A stretch of DNA of 64,000 nt from Auanema rhodensis (lineage: Eukaryota > Nematoda > Chromadorea > Rhabditida > Rhabditidae): positions 2,480,001-2,544,000 of the forward strand of contig OZ059894.1 of the NCBI GenBank assembly GCA_964057225.1, given 5' to 3'. Each line of letters begins with the position of its first letter. Positions within the stretch are counted from its first letter, which is position 1. The notes below the pieces were generated by a model that worked only from the letters and a program-made list of their open reading frames with translations, searched no databases and was not told the DNA's origin. This document shows, piece after piece, positions 37,556 to 50,891 of the stretch. The position numbers were made by a program, and so were the translations under genes.

Positions 37556-38959
37556 CAAAAACATTTTGACAAAAATTTTTTCGAAAAATTTCAAAATAAT
37601 TTAGCAAAAAGTAGATGTTTTTAGATTCCTTTTTTCAAGGCAAAGACGATGGACGATGTTATTCAACGAAAAAATTAATTCTTCAGGGTGAAAATCGAGG
37701 ATATAAGTGTGAACTTATATCAGTTGATATCTCGGTGCATTTTTAAGCTAGCGCAAATCTGATAACACAGATCGACGCAGCTTAAAAATCCGCATCGAAT
37801 GCACTATACTACATTGAGAAACGCTCAATACAAAAATTAGTTATGATCGTTTGAAAAATGATGAATTAGTGTATGTTGAGTTTCCATGTACACTCAACAT
37901 TGCTTCCAAAAACATTTTGACAAAAATTTTTTCGAGAAATTTCAAAATAATTTAGCAAAAAGTAGATGTTTTTAGATTCCTTTTTTCAAGGCGAAGACGA
38001 TGGACATTGTTATTCAACGAAAAAATTAATTCTTCAGGGTGAAAATCGAGGATATAAGTGTGAACTTATATCAGTTGATATCTCGGTGCATTTTTAAGCT
38101 AGCGCAAATCTGATAACACAGATCGACGCAGCTTAAAAATCCGCATCGAATGCACTATACTACATTGAGAAACGCTTAATACAAAAATTAGTTATGATCG
38201 TTTGAAAAATGATGCATTAGTGTATGTTGAGTTTCCATGTACACTCAACATTGCTTCCAAAAACATTTTGACAAAAATTTTTTCGAAAAATTTCAAAATA
38301 ATTTAGCAAAAAGTAGATGTTTTTAGATTCCTTTTTTCAAGGCAAAGACGATGGACATTGTTATTCAACGAAAAAATCAATTCTTCAGGGTGAAAATCGA
38401 GGATCTAAGTGTGAACTTATATCAGTTGATATCTCGGTGCATTTTTAAGCTAGCGCAAATCTGATAACACAGATCGACGCAGCTTAAAAATCCGCATCGA
38501 ATGCACTATACTACATTGAGAAACGCTCAATACAAAAATTAGTTATGATCGTTTGAAAAATGATGCATTAGTGTATGTTGAGTTTCCATGTACACTCAAC
38601 ATTGCTTCCAAAAACATTTTGACAAAAATTTTTTCGAAAAATTTCAAAATAATTTAGCAAAAAGTAGATGTTTTTAGATTCCTTTTTTCAAGGCAAAGAC
38701 GATGGACTTTGTTATTCAACGAAAAAATCAATTCTTCAGGGTGAAAATCGAGGATATAAGTGTGAACTTATATCAGTTGATATCTCGGTGCATTTTTAAG
38801 CTAGCGCAAATCTGATAACACAGATCGACGCAGCTTAAAAATCCGCATCGAATGCACTATACTACATTGAAAAACGCTTGATACAAAAATTAGTTATGAT
38901 CGTTTGAAAAATGATGCATTAGTGTATGTTGAGTTTCCATGTACACTCAACATTGCTTC
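37556..38959 (+). repeat. 4-monomer higher-order unit (second family), copy 3
   Basis: Monomers 108-111 repeat GACGATG, CGAGAAATTTC/GGCGAAG, GATCTAAG and GACTTTG. The last monomer has GATATAAG instead of GATACAAG, and ends with ATTGAAAAACGCTTGAT near 38866. Confidence 0.82.
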
Positions 38960-39661
38960 CAAAAACATTTTGACAAAAATTTTTTCGAAAAATTTCAAAA
39001 TAATTTAGCAAAAAGTAGATGTTTTTAGATTCCTTTTTTCAAGGCAAAGACGATGGACGATGTTATTCAACGAAAAAATTAATTCTTCAGGGTGAAAATC
39101 GAGGATATAAGTGTGAACTTATATCAGTTGATATCTCGGTGCATTTTCAAGCTAGCGCAAATCTGATAACACAGATCGACGCAGCTTAAAAATCCGCATC
39201 GAATGCACTATACTACATTGAGAAACGCTCAATACAAAAATTAGTTATGATCGTTTGAAAAATGATGCATTAGTGTATGTTGAGTTTCCATGTACACTCA
39301 ACATTGCTTCCAAAAACATTTTGACAAAATATTTTTCGAAAAATTTCAAAATATTTTAGCAAGAAGTAGATGTTTTTAGATTCCTTTTTTCAAGGCAAAG
39401 ACGATGGACAATGTTATTCAACGAAAAAATAATTTCTTCAGGGTGAAAATCGAGGATATAAGTGTGAACTTATATCAGTTGATATCTCGGTGCATTTTCA
39501 AGCTAGCGCAAATCTGATAACACAGATCGACGCAGCTTAAAAATCCGCATCGAATGCACTATACTACATTGAGAAACGCTCAATACAAAAATTAGTTATG
39601 ATCGTTTGAAAAATGATGCATTAGTGTATGTTGAGTTTCCATGTACACTCAACATTGCTTC
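38960..39661 (+). repeat. Monomers 112-113, junction to the 3-mer block
   Basis: Monomer 112 is a GACGATG type with TTTTCAAGC. Monomer 113 is a T type with TATTTTTCG, CAAGAAG and AAAAAATAATTTC, matching monomer 114 in its first half but carrying TTTTCAAGC. No non-satellite sequence is present. Confidence 0.75.
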
Positions 39662-40714
39662 CAAAAACATTTTGACAAAATATTTTTCGAAAAATTTCAA
39701 AATATTTTAGCAAGAAGTAGATGTTTTTAGATTCCTTTTTTCAAGGCAAAGACGATGGACAATGTTATTCAACGAAAAAATAATTTCTTCAGGGTGAAAA
39801 TCGAGAATATAAGTGTGAACTTATATCAGTTGATATCTCGGTGCATTTTTAAGCTAGCGCAAATCTGATAACACAGATCGACGCAGCTTAAAAATCCGCA
39901 TCAAATGCACTATACTACATTGAGAAACGCTCAATACAAAAATTAGTTATGATCGTTTGAAAAATGATGCATTAGTGTATGTTGAGTTTCCATGTACACT
40001 CAACATTGCTTCCAAAAACATTTTGACAAAAATTTTTTCGAAAAATTTCAAAATAATTTAGCAAAAAGTAGATGTTTTTAGATTCCTTTTTTTAAGGCAA
40101 AGACGATGGACAATGTTATTCAACGAAAAAATTAATTCTTCAGGGTGAAAATCGAGGATATAAGTGTGAACTTATATCAGTTGATATCTCGGTGCATTTT
40201 CAAGCTAGCGCAAATATGATAACACAGATCGACGCAGCTTAAAAATCCGCATCGAATGCACTATTCTACATTGAGAAACGCTCAATACAAAAATTAGTTA
40301 TGATCGTTTGAAAAATGATGCATTAGTGTATGTTGAGTTTCCATGTACAATCAACATTGCTTCCAAAAACATTTTGACAAAAATTTTTTCGAAAAATTTC
40401 AAAATAATTTAGCAAAAAGTAGATGTTTTTAGATTCCTTTTTTCAAGGCAAAGACGATGGACGATGTTATTCAACGAAAAAATTAATTCTTCAGGGTGAA
40501 AATCGAGGATATAAGTGTGAACTTATATCAGTTGATATCTCGGTGCATTTTTAAGCTAGCGCAAATCTGATAACACAGATCGACGCAGCTTAAAAATCCG
40601 CATCGAATGCACTATACTACATTGAGAAACGCTCAATACAAAAATTAGTTATGATCGTTTGAAAAATGATGAATTAGTGTATGTTGAGTTTCCATGTACA
40701 CTCAACATTGCTTC
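39662..40714 (+). repeat. 3-monomer higher-order unit, copy 1
   Basis: Monomers 114-116: TATTTTTCG T type; TTTTTTTAAGG with TTTTCAAGC, CTATTCTAC and ACAATCAAC; GACGATG type. Private changes: ATCGAGAATATAAG near 39801 and CAAATATGAT near 40211. Confidence 0.88.
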
Positions 40715-41767
40715 CAAAAACATTTTGACAAAATATTTTTCGAAAAATTTCAAAATATTTTAGCAAGAAGTAGATGTTTTTAGATTCCTTTTTTCAAGGC
40801 AAAGACGATGGACAATGTTATTCAACGAAAAAATAATTTCTTCAGGGTGAAAATCGAGGATATAAGTGTGAACTTATATCAGTTGATATCTCGGTGCATT
40901 TTTAAGCTAGCGCAAATCTGATAACACAGATCGACGCAGCTTAAAAATCCGCATCAAATGCACTATACTACATTGAGAAACGCTCAATACAAAAATTAGT
41001 TATGATCGTTTGAAAAATGATGCATTAGTGTATGTTGAGTTTCCATGTACACTCAACATTGCTTCCAAAAACATTTTGACAAAAATTTTTTCGAAAAATT
41101 TCAAAATAATTTAGCAAAAAGTAGATGTTTTTAGATTCCTTTTTTTAAGGCAAAGACGATGGACAATGTTATTCAACGAAAAAATTAATTCTTCAGGGTG
41201 AAAATCGAGGATATAAGTGTGAACTTATATCAGTTGATATCTCGGTGCATTTTCAAGCTAGCGCAAATCTGATAACACAGATCGACGCAGCTTAAAAATC
41301 CGCATCGAATGCACTATTCTACATTGAGAAACGCTCAATACAAAAATTAGTTATGATCGTTTGAAAAATGATGCATTAGTGTATGTTGAGTTTCCATGTA
41401 CAATCAACATTGCTTCCAAAAACATTTTGACAAAAATTTTTTCGAAAAATTTCAAAATAATTTAGCAAAAAGTAGATGTTTTTAGATTCCTTTTTTCAAG
41501 GCAAAGACGATGGACGATGTTATTCAACGAAAAAATTAATTCTTCAGGGTGAAAATCGAGGATATAAGTGTGAACTTATATCAGTTGATATCTCGGTGCA
41601 TTTTTAAGCTAGCGCAAATCTGATAACACAGATCGACGCAGCTTAAAAATCCGCATCGAATGCACTATACTACATTGAGAAACGCTCAATACAAAAATTA
41701 GTTATGATCGTTTGAAAAATGATGAATTAGTGTATGTTGAGTTTCCATGTACACTCAACATTGCTTC
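40715..41767 (+). repeat. 3-monomer higher-order unit, copy 2
   Basis: Monomers 117-119 repeat the three signatures 1053 bp on (variant T at 39681, 40734 and 41787). Confidence 0.88.
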
Positions 41768-42820
41768 CAAAAACATTTTGACAAAATATTTTTCGAAAAA
41801 TTTCAAAATATTTTAGCAAGAAGTAGATGTTTTTAGATTCCTTTTTTCAAGGCAAAGACGATGGACAATGTTATTCAACGAAAAAATAATTTCTTCAGGG
41901 TGAAAATCGAGGATATAAGTGTGAACTTATATCAGTTGATATCTCGGTGCATTTTTAAGCTAGCGCAAATCTGATAACACAGATCGACGCAGCTTAAAAA
42001 TCCGCATCAAATGCACTATACTACATTGAGAAACGCTCAATACAAAAATTAGTTATGATCGTTTGAAAAATGATGCATTAGTGTATGTTGAGTTTCCATG
42101 TACACTCAACATTGCTTCCAAAAACATTTTGACAAAAATTTTTTCGAAAAATTTCAAAATAATTTAGCAAAAAGTAGATGTTTTTAGATTCCTTTTTTTA
42201 AGGCAAAGACGATGGACAATGTTATTCAACGAAAAAATTAATTCTTCAGGGTGAAAATCGAGGATATAAGTGTGAACTTATATCAGTTGATATCTCGGTG
42301 CATTTTCAAGCTAGCGCAAATCTGATAACACAGATCGACGCAGCTTAAAAATCCGCATCGAATGCACTATTCTACATTGAGAAACGCTCAATACAAAAAT
42401 TAGTTATGATCGTTTGAAAAATGATGCATTAGTGTATGTTGAGTTTCCATGTACAATCAACATTGCTTCCAAAAACATTTTGACAAAAATTTTTTCGAAA
42501 AATTTCAAAATAATTTAGCAAAAAGTAGATGTTTTTAGATTCCTTTTTTCAAGGCAAAGACGATGGACGATGTTATTCAACGAAAAAATTAATTCTTCAG
42601 GGTGAAAATCGAGGATATAAGTGTGAACTTATATCAGTTGATATCTCGGTGCATTTTTAAGCTAGCGCAAATCTGATAACACAGATCGACGCAGCTTAAA
42701 AATCCGCATCGAATGCACTATACTACATTGAGAAACGCTCAATACAAAAATTAGTTATGATCGTTTGAAAAATGATGAATTAGTGTATGTTGAGTTTCCA
42801 TGTACACTCAACATTGCTTC
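41768..42820 (+). repeat. 3-monomer higher-order unit, copy 3
   Basis: Monomers 120-122, a third copy of the TATTTTTCG / TTTTTTTAAGG / GACGATG trimer. I see no difference from copy 2 at the marker sites. Confidence 0.88.
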
Positions 42821-45800
42821 CAAAAACATTTTGACAAAAATTTTTTCGAGAAATTTCAAAATAATTTAGCAAAAAGTAGATGTTTTTAGATTCCTTTTTT
42901 CAAGGCGAAGACGATGGACATTGTTATTCAACGAAAAAATTAATTCTTCAGGGTGAAAATCGAGGATATAAGTGTGAACTTATATCAGTTGATATCTCGG
43001 TGCATTTTTAAGCTAGCGCAAATCTGATAACACAGATCGACGCAGCTTAAAAATCCGCATCGAATGCACTATACTACATTGAGAAACGCTTAATACAAAA
43101 ATTAGTTATGATCGTTTGAAAAATGATGCATTAGTGTATGTTGAGTTTCCATGTACACTCAACATTGCTTCCAAAAACATTTTGACAAAAATTTTTTCGA
43201 AAAATTTCAAAATAATTTAGCAAAAAGTAGATGTTTTTAGATTCCTTTTTCCAAGGCAAAGACGATGGACATTGTTATTCAACGAAAAAATCAATTCTTC
43301 AGGGTGAAAATCGAGGATCTAAGTGTGAACTTATATCAGTTGATATCTCGGTGCATTTTTAAGCTAGCGCAAATCTGATAACACAGATCGACGCAGCTTA
43401 AAAATCCGCATCGAATGCACTATACTACATTGAGAAACGCTCAATACAAAAATTAGTTATGATCGTTTGAAAAATGATGCATTAGTGTATGTTGAGTTTC
43501 CATGTACACTCAACATTGCTTCCAAAAACATTTTGACAAAAATTTTTTCGAAAAATTTCAAAATAATTTAGCAAAAAGTAGATGTTTTTAGATTCCTTTT
43601 TTCAAGGCAAAGACGATGGACATTGTTATTCAACGAAAAAATCAATTCTTCAGGGTGAAAATCGAGGATCTAAGTGTGAACTTATATCAGTTGATATCTC
43701 GGTGCATTTTTAAGCTAGCGCAAATCTGATAACACAGATCGACGCAGCTTAAAAATCCGCATCGAATGCACTATACTACATTGAGAAACGCTCAATACAA
43801 AAATTAGTTATGATCGTTTGAAAAATGATGCATTAGTGTATGTTGAGTTTCCATGTACACTCAACATTGCTTCCAAAAACATTTTGACAAAAATTTTTTC
43901 GAAAAATTTCAAAATAATTTAGCAAAAAGTAGATGTTTTTAGATTCCTTTTTTCAAGGCAAAGACGATGGACTTTGTTATTCAACGAAAAAATCAATTCT
44001 TCAGGGTGAAAATCGAGGATCTAAGTGTGAACTTATATCAGTTGATATCTCGGTGCATTTTTAAGCTAGCGCAAATCTGATAACACAGATCGACGCAGCT
44101 TAAAAATCCGCATCGAATGCACTATACTACATTGAGAAACGCTCAATACAAAAATTAGTTATGATCGTTTGAAAAATGATGCATTAGTGTATGTTGAGTT
44201 TCCATGTACACTCAACATTGCTTCCAAAAACATTTTGACAAAAATTTTTTCGAAAAATTTCAAAATATTTTAGCAAGAAGTAGATGTTTTTAGATTCCTT
44301 TTTTCAAGGCAAAGACGATGGACAAAGTTATTCAACGAAAAAATAATTTCTTCAGGGTGAAAATCGAAGATATAAGGGTGAACTTATATCAGTTGATATC
44401 TCGGTGCATTTTTAAGCTAGCGCAAATCTGATAACACAGATCGACGCAGCTTAAAAATCCGCATCAAATGCACTATACTACATTGAGAAACGCTCAATAC
44501 AAAAATTAGTTATGATCGTTTGAAAAATGATGAATTAGTGTATGTTGAGTTTCCATGTACACTCAACATTGCTTCCAAAAACATTTTGACAAAAATTTTT
44601 TCGAAAAATTTCAAAATAATTTAGCAAAAAGTAGATGTTTTTAGATTCCTTTTTTCAAGGCAAAGACGATGGACTTTGTTATTCAACGAAAAAATCAATT
44701 CTTCAGGGTGAAAATCGAGGATCTAAGTGTGAACTTATATCAGTTGATATCTCGGTGCATTTTTAAGCTAGCGCAAATCTGATAACACAGATCGACGCAG
44801 CTTAAAAATCCGCATCGAATGCACTATACTACATTGAGAAACGCTCAATACAAAAATTAGTTATGATCGTTTGAAAAATGATGCATTAGTGTATGTTGAG
44901 TTTCCATGTACACTCAACATTGCTTCCAAAAACATTTTGACAAAAATTTTTTCGAAAAATTTCAAAATATTTTAGCAAGAAGTAGATGTTTTTAGATTCC
45001 TTTTTTCAAGGCAAAGACGATGGACAAAGTTATTCAACGAAAAAATAATTTCTTCAGGGTGAAAATCGAAGATATAAGGGTGAACTTATATCAGTTGATA
45101 TCTCGGTGCATTTTTAAGCTAGCGCAAATCTGATAACACAGATCGACGCAGCTTAAAAATCCGCATCAAATGCACTATACTACATTGAGAAACGCTCAAT
45201 ACAAAAATTAGTTATGATCGTTTGAAAAATGATGCATTAGTGTATGTTGAGTTTCCATGTACACTCAACATTGCTTCCAAAAACATTTTGACAAAAATTT
45301 TTTCGAAAAATTTCAAAATATTTTAGCAAGAAGTAGATGTTTTTAGATTCTTTTTTTCAAGGCAAAGACGATGGACAATGTTATTCAACGAAAAAATAAT
45401 TTCTTCAGGGTGAAAATCGAGGATATAAGTGTGAACTTATATCAGTTGATATCTCGGTACATTTTTAAGCTAGCGCAAATCTGATAACACAGATCGACGC
45501 AGCTTAAAAATCCGGATCGAATGCACTATACTACATTGAGAAACGCTCAATACAAAAATTAGTTATGATCGTTTGAAAAATGATGCATTAGTGTATGTTG
45601 AGTTTCCATGTACACTCAACATTGCTTCCAAAAACATTTTGACAAAAATTTTTTCGAAAAATTTCAAAATATTTTAGCAAGAAGTAGATGTTTTTAGATT
45701 CCTTTTTTCAAGGCAAAGACGATGGACAATGTTATTCAACGAAAAAATAATTTCTTCAGGGTGAAAATCGAGGATATAAGTGTGAACTTATATCAGTTGA

Positions 45801-47032
45801 TATCTCGGTGCATTTTTAAGCTAGCGCAAATCTGATAACACAGATCGACGCAGCTTAAAAATCCGCATCGAATGCACTATACTACATTGAGAAACGCTCA
45901 ATACAAAAATTAGTTATGATCGTTTGAAAAATGATGCATTAGTGTATGTTGAGTTTCCATGTACACTCAACATTGCTTCCAAAAACATTTTGACAAAAAT
46001 TTTTTCGAAAAATTTCAAAATATTTTAGCAAGAAGTAGATGTTTTTAGATTCCTTTTTTCAAGGCAAAGACGATGGACAAAGTTATTCAACGAAAAAATA
46101 ATTTCTTCAGGGTGAAAATCGAAGATATAAGGGTGAACTTATATCAGTTGATATCTCGGTGCATTTTTAAGCTAGCGCAAATCTGATAACACAGATCGAC
46201 GCAGCTTAAAAATCCGCATCAAATGCACTATACTACATTGAGAAACGCTCAATACAAAAATTAGTTATGATCGTTTGAAAAATGATGAATTAGTGTATGT
46301 TGAGTTTCCATGTACACTCAACATTGCTTCCAAAAACATTTTGACAAAAATTTTTTCGAAAAATTTCAAAATAATTTAGCAAAAAGTAGATGTTTTTAGA
46401 TTCCTTTTTTCAAGGCAAAGACGATGGACGATGTTATTCAACGAAAAAATAATTTCTTCAGGGTGAAAATCGAGGATATAAGGGTGAACTTATATCAGTT
46501 GATATCTCGGTGCATTTTTAAGCTAGCGCAAATCTGATAACACAGATCGACGCAGCTTAAAAATCCGCATCAAATGCACTATACTACATTGAGAAACGCT
46601 CAATACAAAAATTAGTTATGATCGTTTGAAAAATGATGCATTAGTGTATGTTGAGTTTCCATGTACACTCAACATTGCTTCCAAAAACATTTTGACAAAA
46701 ATTTTTTCGAAAAATTTCAAAATAATTTAGCAAAAAGTAGATGTTTTTAGATTCCTTTTTTCAAGGCAAAGACGATGGACTTTGTTATTCAACGAAAAAA
46801 TCAATTCTTCAGGGTGAAAATCGAGGATATAAGTGTGAACTTATATCAGTTGATATCTCGGTGCATTTTCAAGCTAACGCAAATCTGATAACACAGATCG
46901 ACGCAGCTTAAAAATCCGCATCAAATGCACTATACTACATTGAGAAACGCTCAATACAAAAATTAGTTATGATCGTTTGAAAAATGATGAATTAGTGTAT
47001 GTTGAGTTTCCATGTACACTAAACATTGCTTC
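42821..47032 (+). repeat. Monomers 123-134, irregular mixture rich in T types
   Basis: Begins with CGAGAAATTTC/GGCGAAG and GATCTAAG monomers (43172 has TTTTTCCAAGG), then GACTTTG types alternate with T types carrying the rare GACAAAGTTATT at 44321, 45023 and 46076 together with ATCGAAGATATAAGGG. Spacings are two and three monomers, so no fixed unit. Private changes: CGGTACATTT near 45454, TCCGGATCG near 45511, GCTAACGC near 46873. The last T-type monomer in the window starts at 45980. Confidence 0.8.
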
Positions 47033-47734
47033 CAAAAACATTTTGACAAAAATTTTTTCGAGAAATTTCAAAATAATTTAGCAAAAAGTAGATGTTTTTA
47101 GATTCCTTTTTTCAAGGCAAAGACGATGGACGATGTTATTCAACGAAAAAATTAATTCTTCAGGGTGAAAATCGAGGATATAAGTGTGAACTTATATCAG
47201 TTGATATCTCGGTGCATTTTTAAGCTAGCGCAAATCTGATAACACAGATCGACGCAGCTTAAAAATCCGCATCGAATGCACTATACTACATTGAGAAACG
47301 CTCAATACAAAAATTAGTTATGATCGTTTGAAAAATGATGCATTAGTGTATGTTGAGTTTCCATGTACACTCAACATTGCTTCCAAAAACATTTTGACAA
47401 AAATTTTTTCGAAAAATTTCAATATAATTTAGCAAAAAGTAGATGTTTTTAGATTCTTTTTTTCAAGGCAGAGACGATGGACAACGTTATTCAACGAAAA
47501 AATTAATTCTTCGGGGTGAAAATCGAGGATCTAAGTGTGAACTTATATCAGTTGATATCTCGGTGCATTTTTAAGCTAGCGCAAATCTGATAACACAGAT
47601 CGACGCAGCTTAAAAATGCGCATCGAATGCACTATACTACATTAAGAAACGCTTGATACAAAAATTAGTTATGATCGTTTGAAAAATGATGAATTAGTGT
47701 ATGTTGAGTTTCCATGTACACTAAACATTGCTTC
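47033..47734 (+). repeat. 2-monomer higher-order unit, copy 1
   Basis: Monomers 135-136: CGAGAAATTTC plus GACGATG, then an unusual monomer with CAATATAATTTAGC, GGCAGAGACG, GACAACG, TTCGGGGTG, AAATGCGCATCG and ATTAAGAAACGCTTGAT. A preceding ACTAAACATTG marks each unit boundary. Confidence 0.88.
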
Positions 47735-48436
47735 CAAAAACATTTTGACAAAAATTTTTTCGAGAAATTTCAAAATAATTTACCCAAAAGTAGATGTTTT
47801 TAGATTCCTTTTTTCAAGGCAAAGACGATGGACGATGTTATTCAACGAAAAAATTAATTCTTCAGGGTGAAAATCGAGGATATAAGTGTGAACTTATATC
47901 AGTTGATATCTCGGTGCATTTTTAAGCTAGCGCAAATCTGATAACACAGATCGACGCAGCTTAAAAATCCGCATCGAATGCACTATACTACATTGAGAAA
48001 CGCTGAATACAAAAATTAGTTATGATCGTTTGAAAAATGATGCATTAGTGTATGTTGAGTTTCCATGTACACTCAACATTGCTTCCAAAAACATTTTGAC
48101 AAAAATTTTTTCGAAAAATTTCAATATAATTTAGCAAAAAGTAGATGTTTTTAGATTCTTTTTTTCAAGGCAGAGACGATGGACAACGTTATTCAACGAA
48201 AAAATTAATTCTTCGGGGTGAAAATCGAGGATCTAAGTGTGAACTTATATCAGTTGATATCTCGGTGCATTTTTAAGCTAGCGCAAATCTGATAACACAG
48301 ATCGACGCAGCTTAAAAATGCGCATCGAATGCACTATACTACATTAAGAAACGCTTGATACAAAAATTAGTTATGATCGTTTGAAAAATGATGAATTAGT
48401 GTATGTTGAGTTTCCATGTACACTCAACATTGCTTC
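47735..48436 (+). repeat. 2-monomer higher-order unit, copy 2
   Basis: Monomers 137-138 repeat the dimer 702 bp on with the same private markers. Monomer 137 alone has TTTACCCAAAAG (47780-47791) in place of TTTAGCAAAAAG, which removes an in-frame TAG, and GCTGAATAC near 48003. Confidence 0.88.
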
Positions 48437-48787
48437 CAAAAACATTTTGACAAAAATTTTTTCGAGAAATTTCAAAAAAATTTAGCAAAAAGTAGATGTT
48501 TTTAGATTCCTTTTTTCAAGGCGAAGACGATGGACATTGTTATTCAACGAAAAAATTAATTCTTCAGAGTGAAAATCGAGGATATAAGTGTGAACTTATA
48601 TCAGTTGATATCTCGGTGCATTTTTAAGCTAGCGCAAATCTGATAACACAGATCGACGCAGCTTAAAAATCCGCATCGAATGCACTATACTACATTGAGA
48701 AACGCTCAATACAAAAATTAGTTATGATCGTTTGAAAAATGATGAATTAGTGTATGTTGAGTTTCCATGTACACTCAACATTGCTTC
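48437..48787 (+). repeat. Monomer 139, single transition monomer
   Basis: CGAGAAATTTC with a private CAAAAAAATTTAGC near 48473, GGCGAAG and TTCAGAGTG near 48563. It lies between the dimer and the trimer blocks and belongs to neither. Confidence 0.75.
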
Positions 48788-49839
48788 CAAAAACATTTTG
48801 ACAAAAATTTTTTCGAAAAATTTCAAAATAATTTAGCAAAAAGTAGATGTTTTTAGATTCCTTTTTTTAAGGCAAAGACGATGGACAATGTTATTCAACG
48901 AAAAAATTAATTCTTCAGGGTGAAAATCGAGGATATAAGTGTGAACTTATATCAGTTGATATCTCGGTGCATTTTTAAGCTAGCGCAAATCTGATAACAC
49001 AGATCGATGCAGCTTAAAAATCCGCATCGAATGCACTATACTACATTGAGAAACGCTTAATACAAAAATTAGTTATGATCGTTTGAAAAATGATGCATTA
49101 GTGTATGTTGAGTTTCCATGTACACTCAACATTGCTTCCAAAAACATTTTGACAAAAATTTTTTCGAAAAATTTCAAAATAATTTAGCAAAAAGTAGATG
49201 TTTTCAGATTTTTTTTTCAAAGCAAAGACAATGGACAATGTTATTCAACGAAAAAATTAATTCTTTAGGGTGAAAATCGAGGATATAAGTGTGAACTTAT
49301 ATCAGTTGATATCTCGGTGCATTTTTAAGCTAGCGCAAATCTGATAACACAGATCGACGCAGCTTAAAAATCCGCATCGAATGCACTATACTACATTGAG
49401 AAACGCTCAATACAAAAATTAGTTATGATCGTTTGAAAAATGATGCATTAGTGTATGTTGAGTTTCCATGTACACTCAACATTGCTTCCAAAAACATTTT
49501 GACAAAAATTTTTTCGAAAAATTTCAAAATAATTTAGCAAAAAGTAGATGTTTTTAGATTCCTTTTTTCAAGGCAAAGACGATGGACGATGTTATTCAAC
49601 GAAAAAATTAATTCTTCAGGGTGAAAATCGAGGATATAAGTGTGAACTTATATCAGTTGATATCTCGGTGCATTTTCAAGCTAGCGCAAATCTGATAACA
49701 CAGATCGACGCAGCTTAAAAATCCGCATCAAATGCACTATACTACATTGAGAAACGCTCAATAGAAAAATTAGTTATGATCGTTTGAAAAATGATGCATT
49801 AGTGTATGTTGAGTTTCCATGTACACTCAACATTGCTTC
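48788..49839 (+). repeat. 3-monomer unit with polyT deletion, copy 1
   Basis: Monomers 140-142: TTTTTTTAAGG with GATCGATGC; GTTTTCAGATTTTTTTTTC with CAAAGCAAAGACAATGG and TTCTTTAGGG; GACGATG with TTTTCAAGC. Unit length 1052 because the middle monomer is 350 bp. Confidence 0.88.
49202..49218 (+). repeat. PolyT tract variant with 1-base deletion (also near 2171, 9541, 50254, 51306)
   Basis: The usual TAGATTCC followed by six T is replaced by CAGA followed by nine T, shortening the monomer to 350 bp. The same compound change occurs in monomers 7, 28, 141, 144 and 147, and accounts for every 1-base loss in the window. Copies after 49 kb also share CAAAGCAAAGACAATGG, which monomers 7 and 28 lack. 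Confidence 0.85.
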
Positions 49840-50891
49840 CAAAAACATTTTGACAAAAATTTTTTCGAAAAATTTCAAAATAATTTAGCAAAAAGTAGAT
49901 GTTTTTAGATTCCTTTTTTTAAGGCAAAGACGATGGACAATGTTATTCAACGTAAAAATTAATTCTTCAGGGTGAAAATCGAGGATATAAGTGTGAACTT
50001 ATATCAGTTGATATCTCGGTGCATTTTTAAGCTAGCGCAAATCTGATAACACAGATCGATGCAGCTTAAAAATCCGCATCGAATGCACTATACTACATTG
50101 AGAAACGCTCAATAGAAAAATTAGTTATGATCGTTTGAAAAATGATGCATTAGTGTATGTTGAGTTTCCATGTACACTCAACATTGCTTCCAAAAACATT
50201 TTGACAAAAATTTTTTCGAAAAATTTCAAAATAATTTAGCAAAAAGTAGATGTTTTCAGATTTTTTTTTCAAAGCAAAGACAATGGACAATGTTATTCAA
50301 CGAAAAAATTAATTCTTTAGGGTGAAAATCGAGGATATAAGTGTGAACTTATATCAGTTGATATCTCGGTGCATTTTTAAGCTAGCGCAAATCTGATAAC
50401 ACAGATCGACGCAGCTTAAAAATCCGCATCGAATGCACTATACTACATTGAGAAACGCTCAATACAAAAATTAGTTATGATCGTTTGAAAAATGATGCAT
50501 TAGTGTATGTTGAGTTTCCATGTACACTCAACATTGCTTCCAAAAACATTTTGACAAAAATTTTTTCGAAAAATTTCAAAATAATTTAGCAAAAAGTAGA
50601 TGTTTTTAGATTCCTTTTTTCAAGGCAAAGACGATGGACGATGTTATTCAACGAAAAAATTAATTCTTCAGGGTGAAAATCGAGGATATAAGTGTGAACT
50701 TATATCAGTTGATATCTCGGTGCATTTTCAAGCTAGCGCAAATCTGATAACACAGATCGACGCAGCTTAAAAATCCGCATCAAATGCACTATACTACATT
50801 GAGAAACGCTCAATAGAAAAATTAGTTATGATCGTTTGAAAAATGATGCATTAGTGTATGTTGAGTTTCCATGTACACTCAACATTGCTTC
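49840..50891 (+). repeat. 3-monomer unit with polyT deletion, copy 2
   Basis: Monomers 143-145 repeat the unit 1052 bp on. Monomer 143 has a private AACGTAAAAATT near 49950. CAATAGAAAAATTAG, first seen in monomer 142, recurs at 50109 and 50811. Confidence 0.88.

Noticed and set aside
47679-47870. 63-codon open frame on the + strand starting at TTG
   Set aside because: It lies inside the satellite. The same frame in neighbouring monomers is closed by TAG (ATT TAG CAA); here a local change to TTTACCC removes that stop. It has a TTG start, no ATG start, no homologous frame in the other 181 copies and no recognisable domain.
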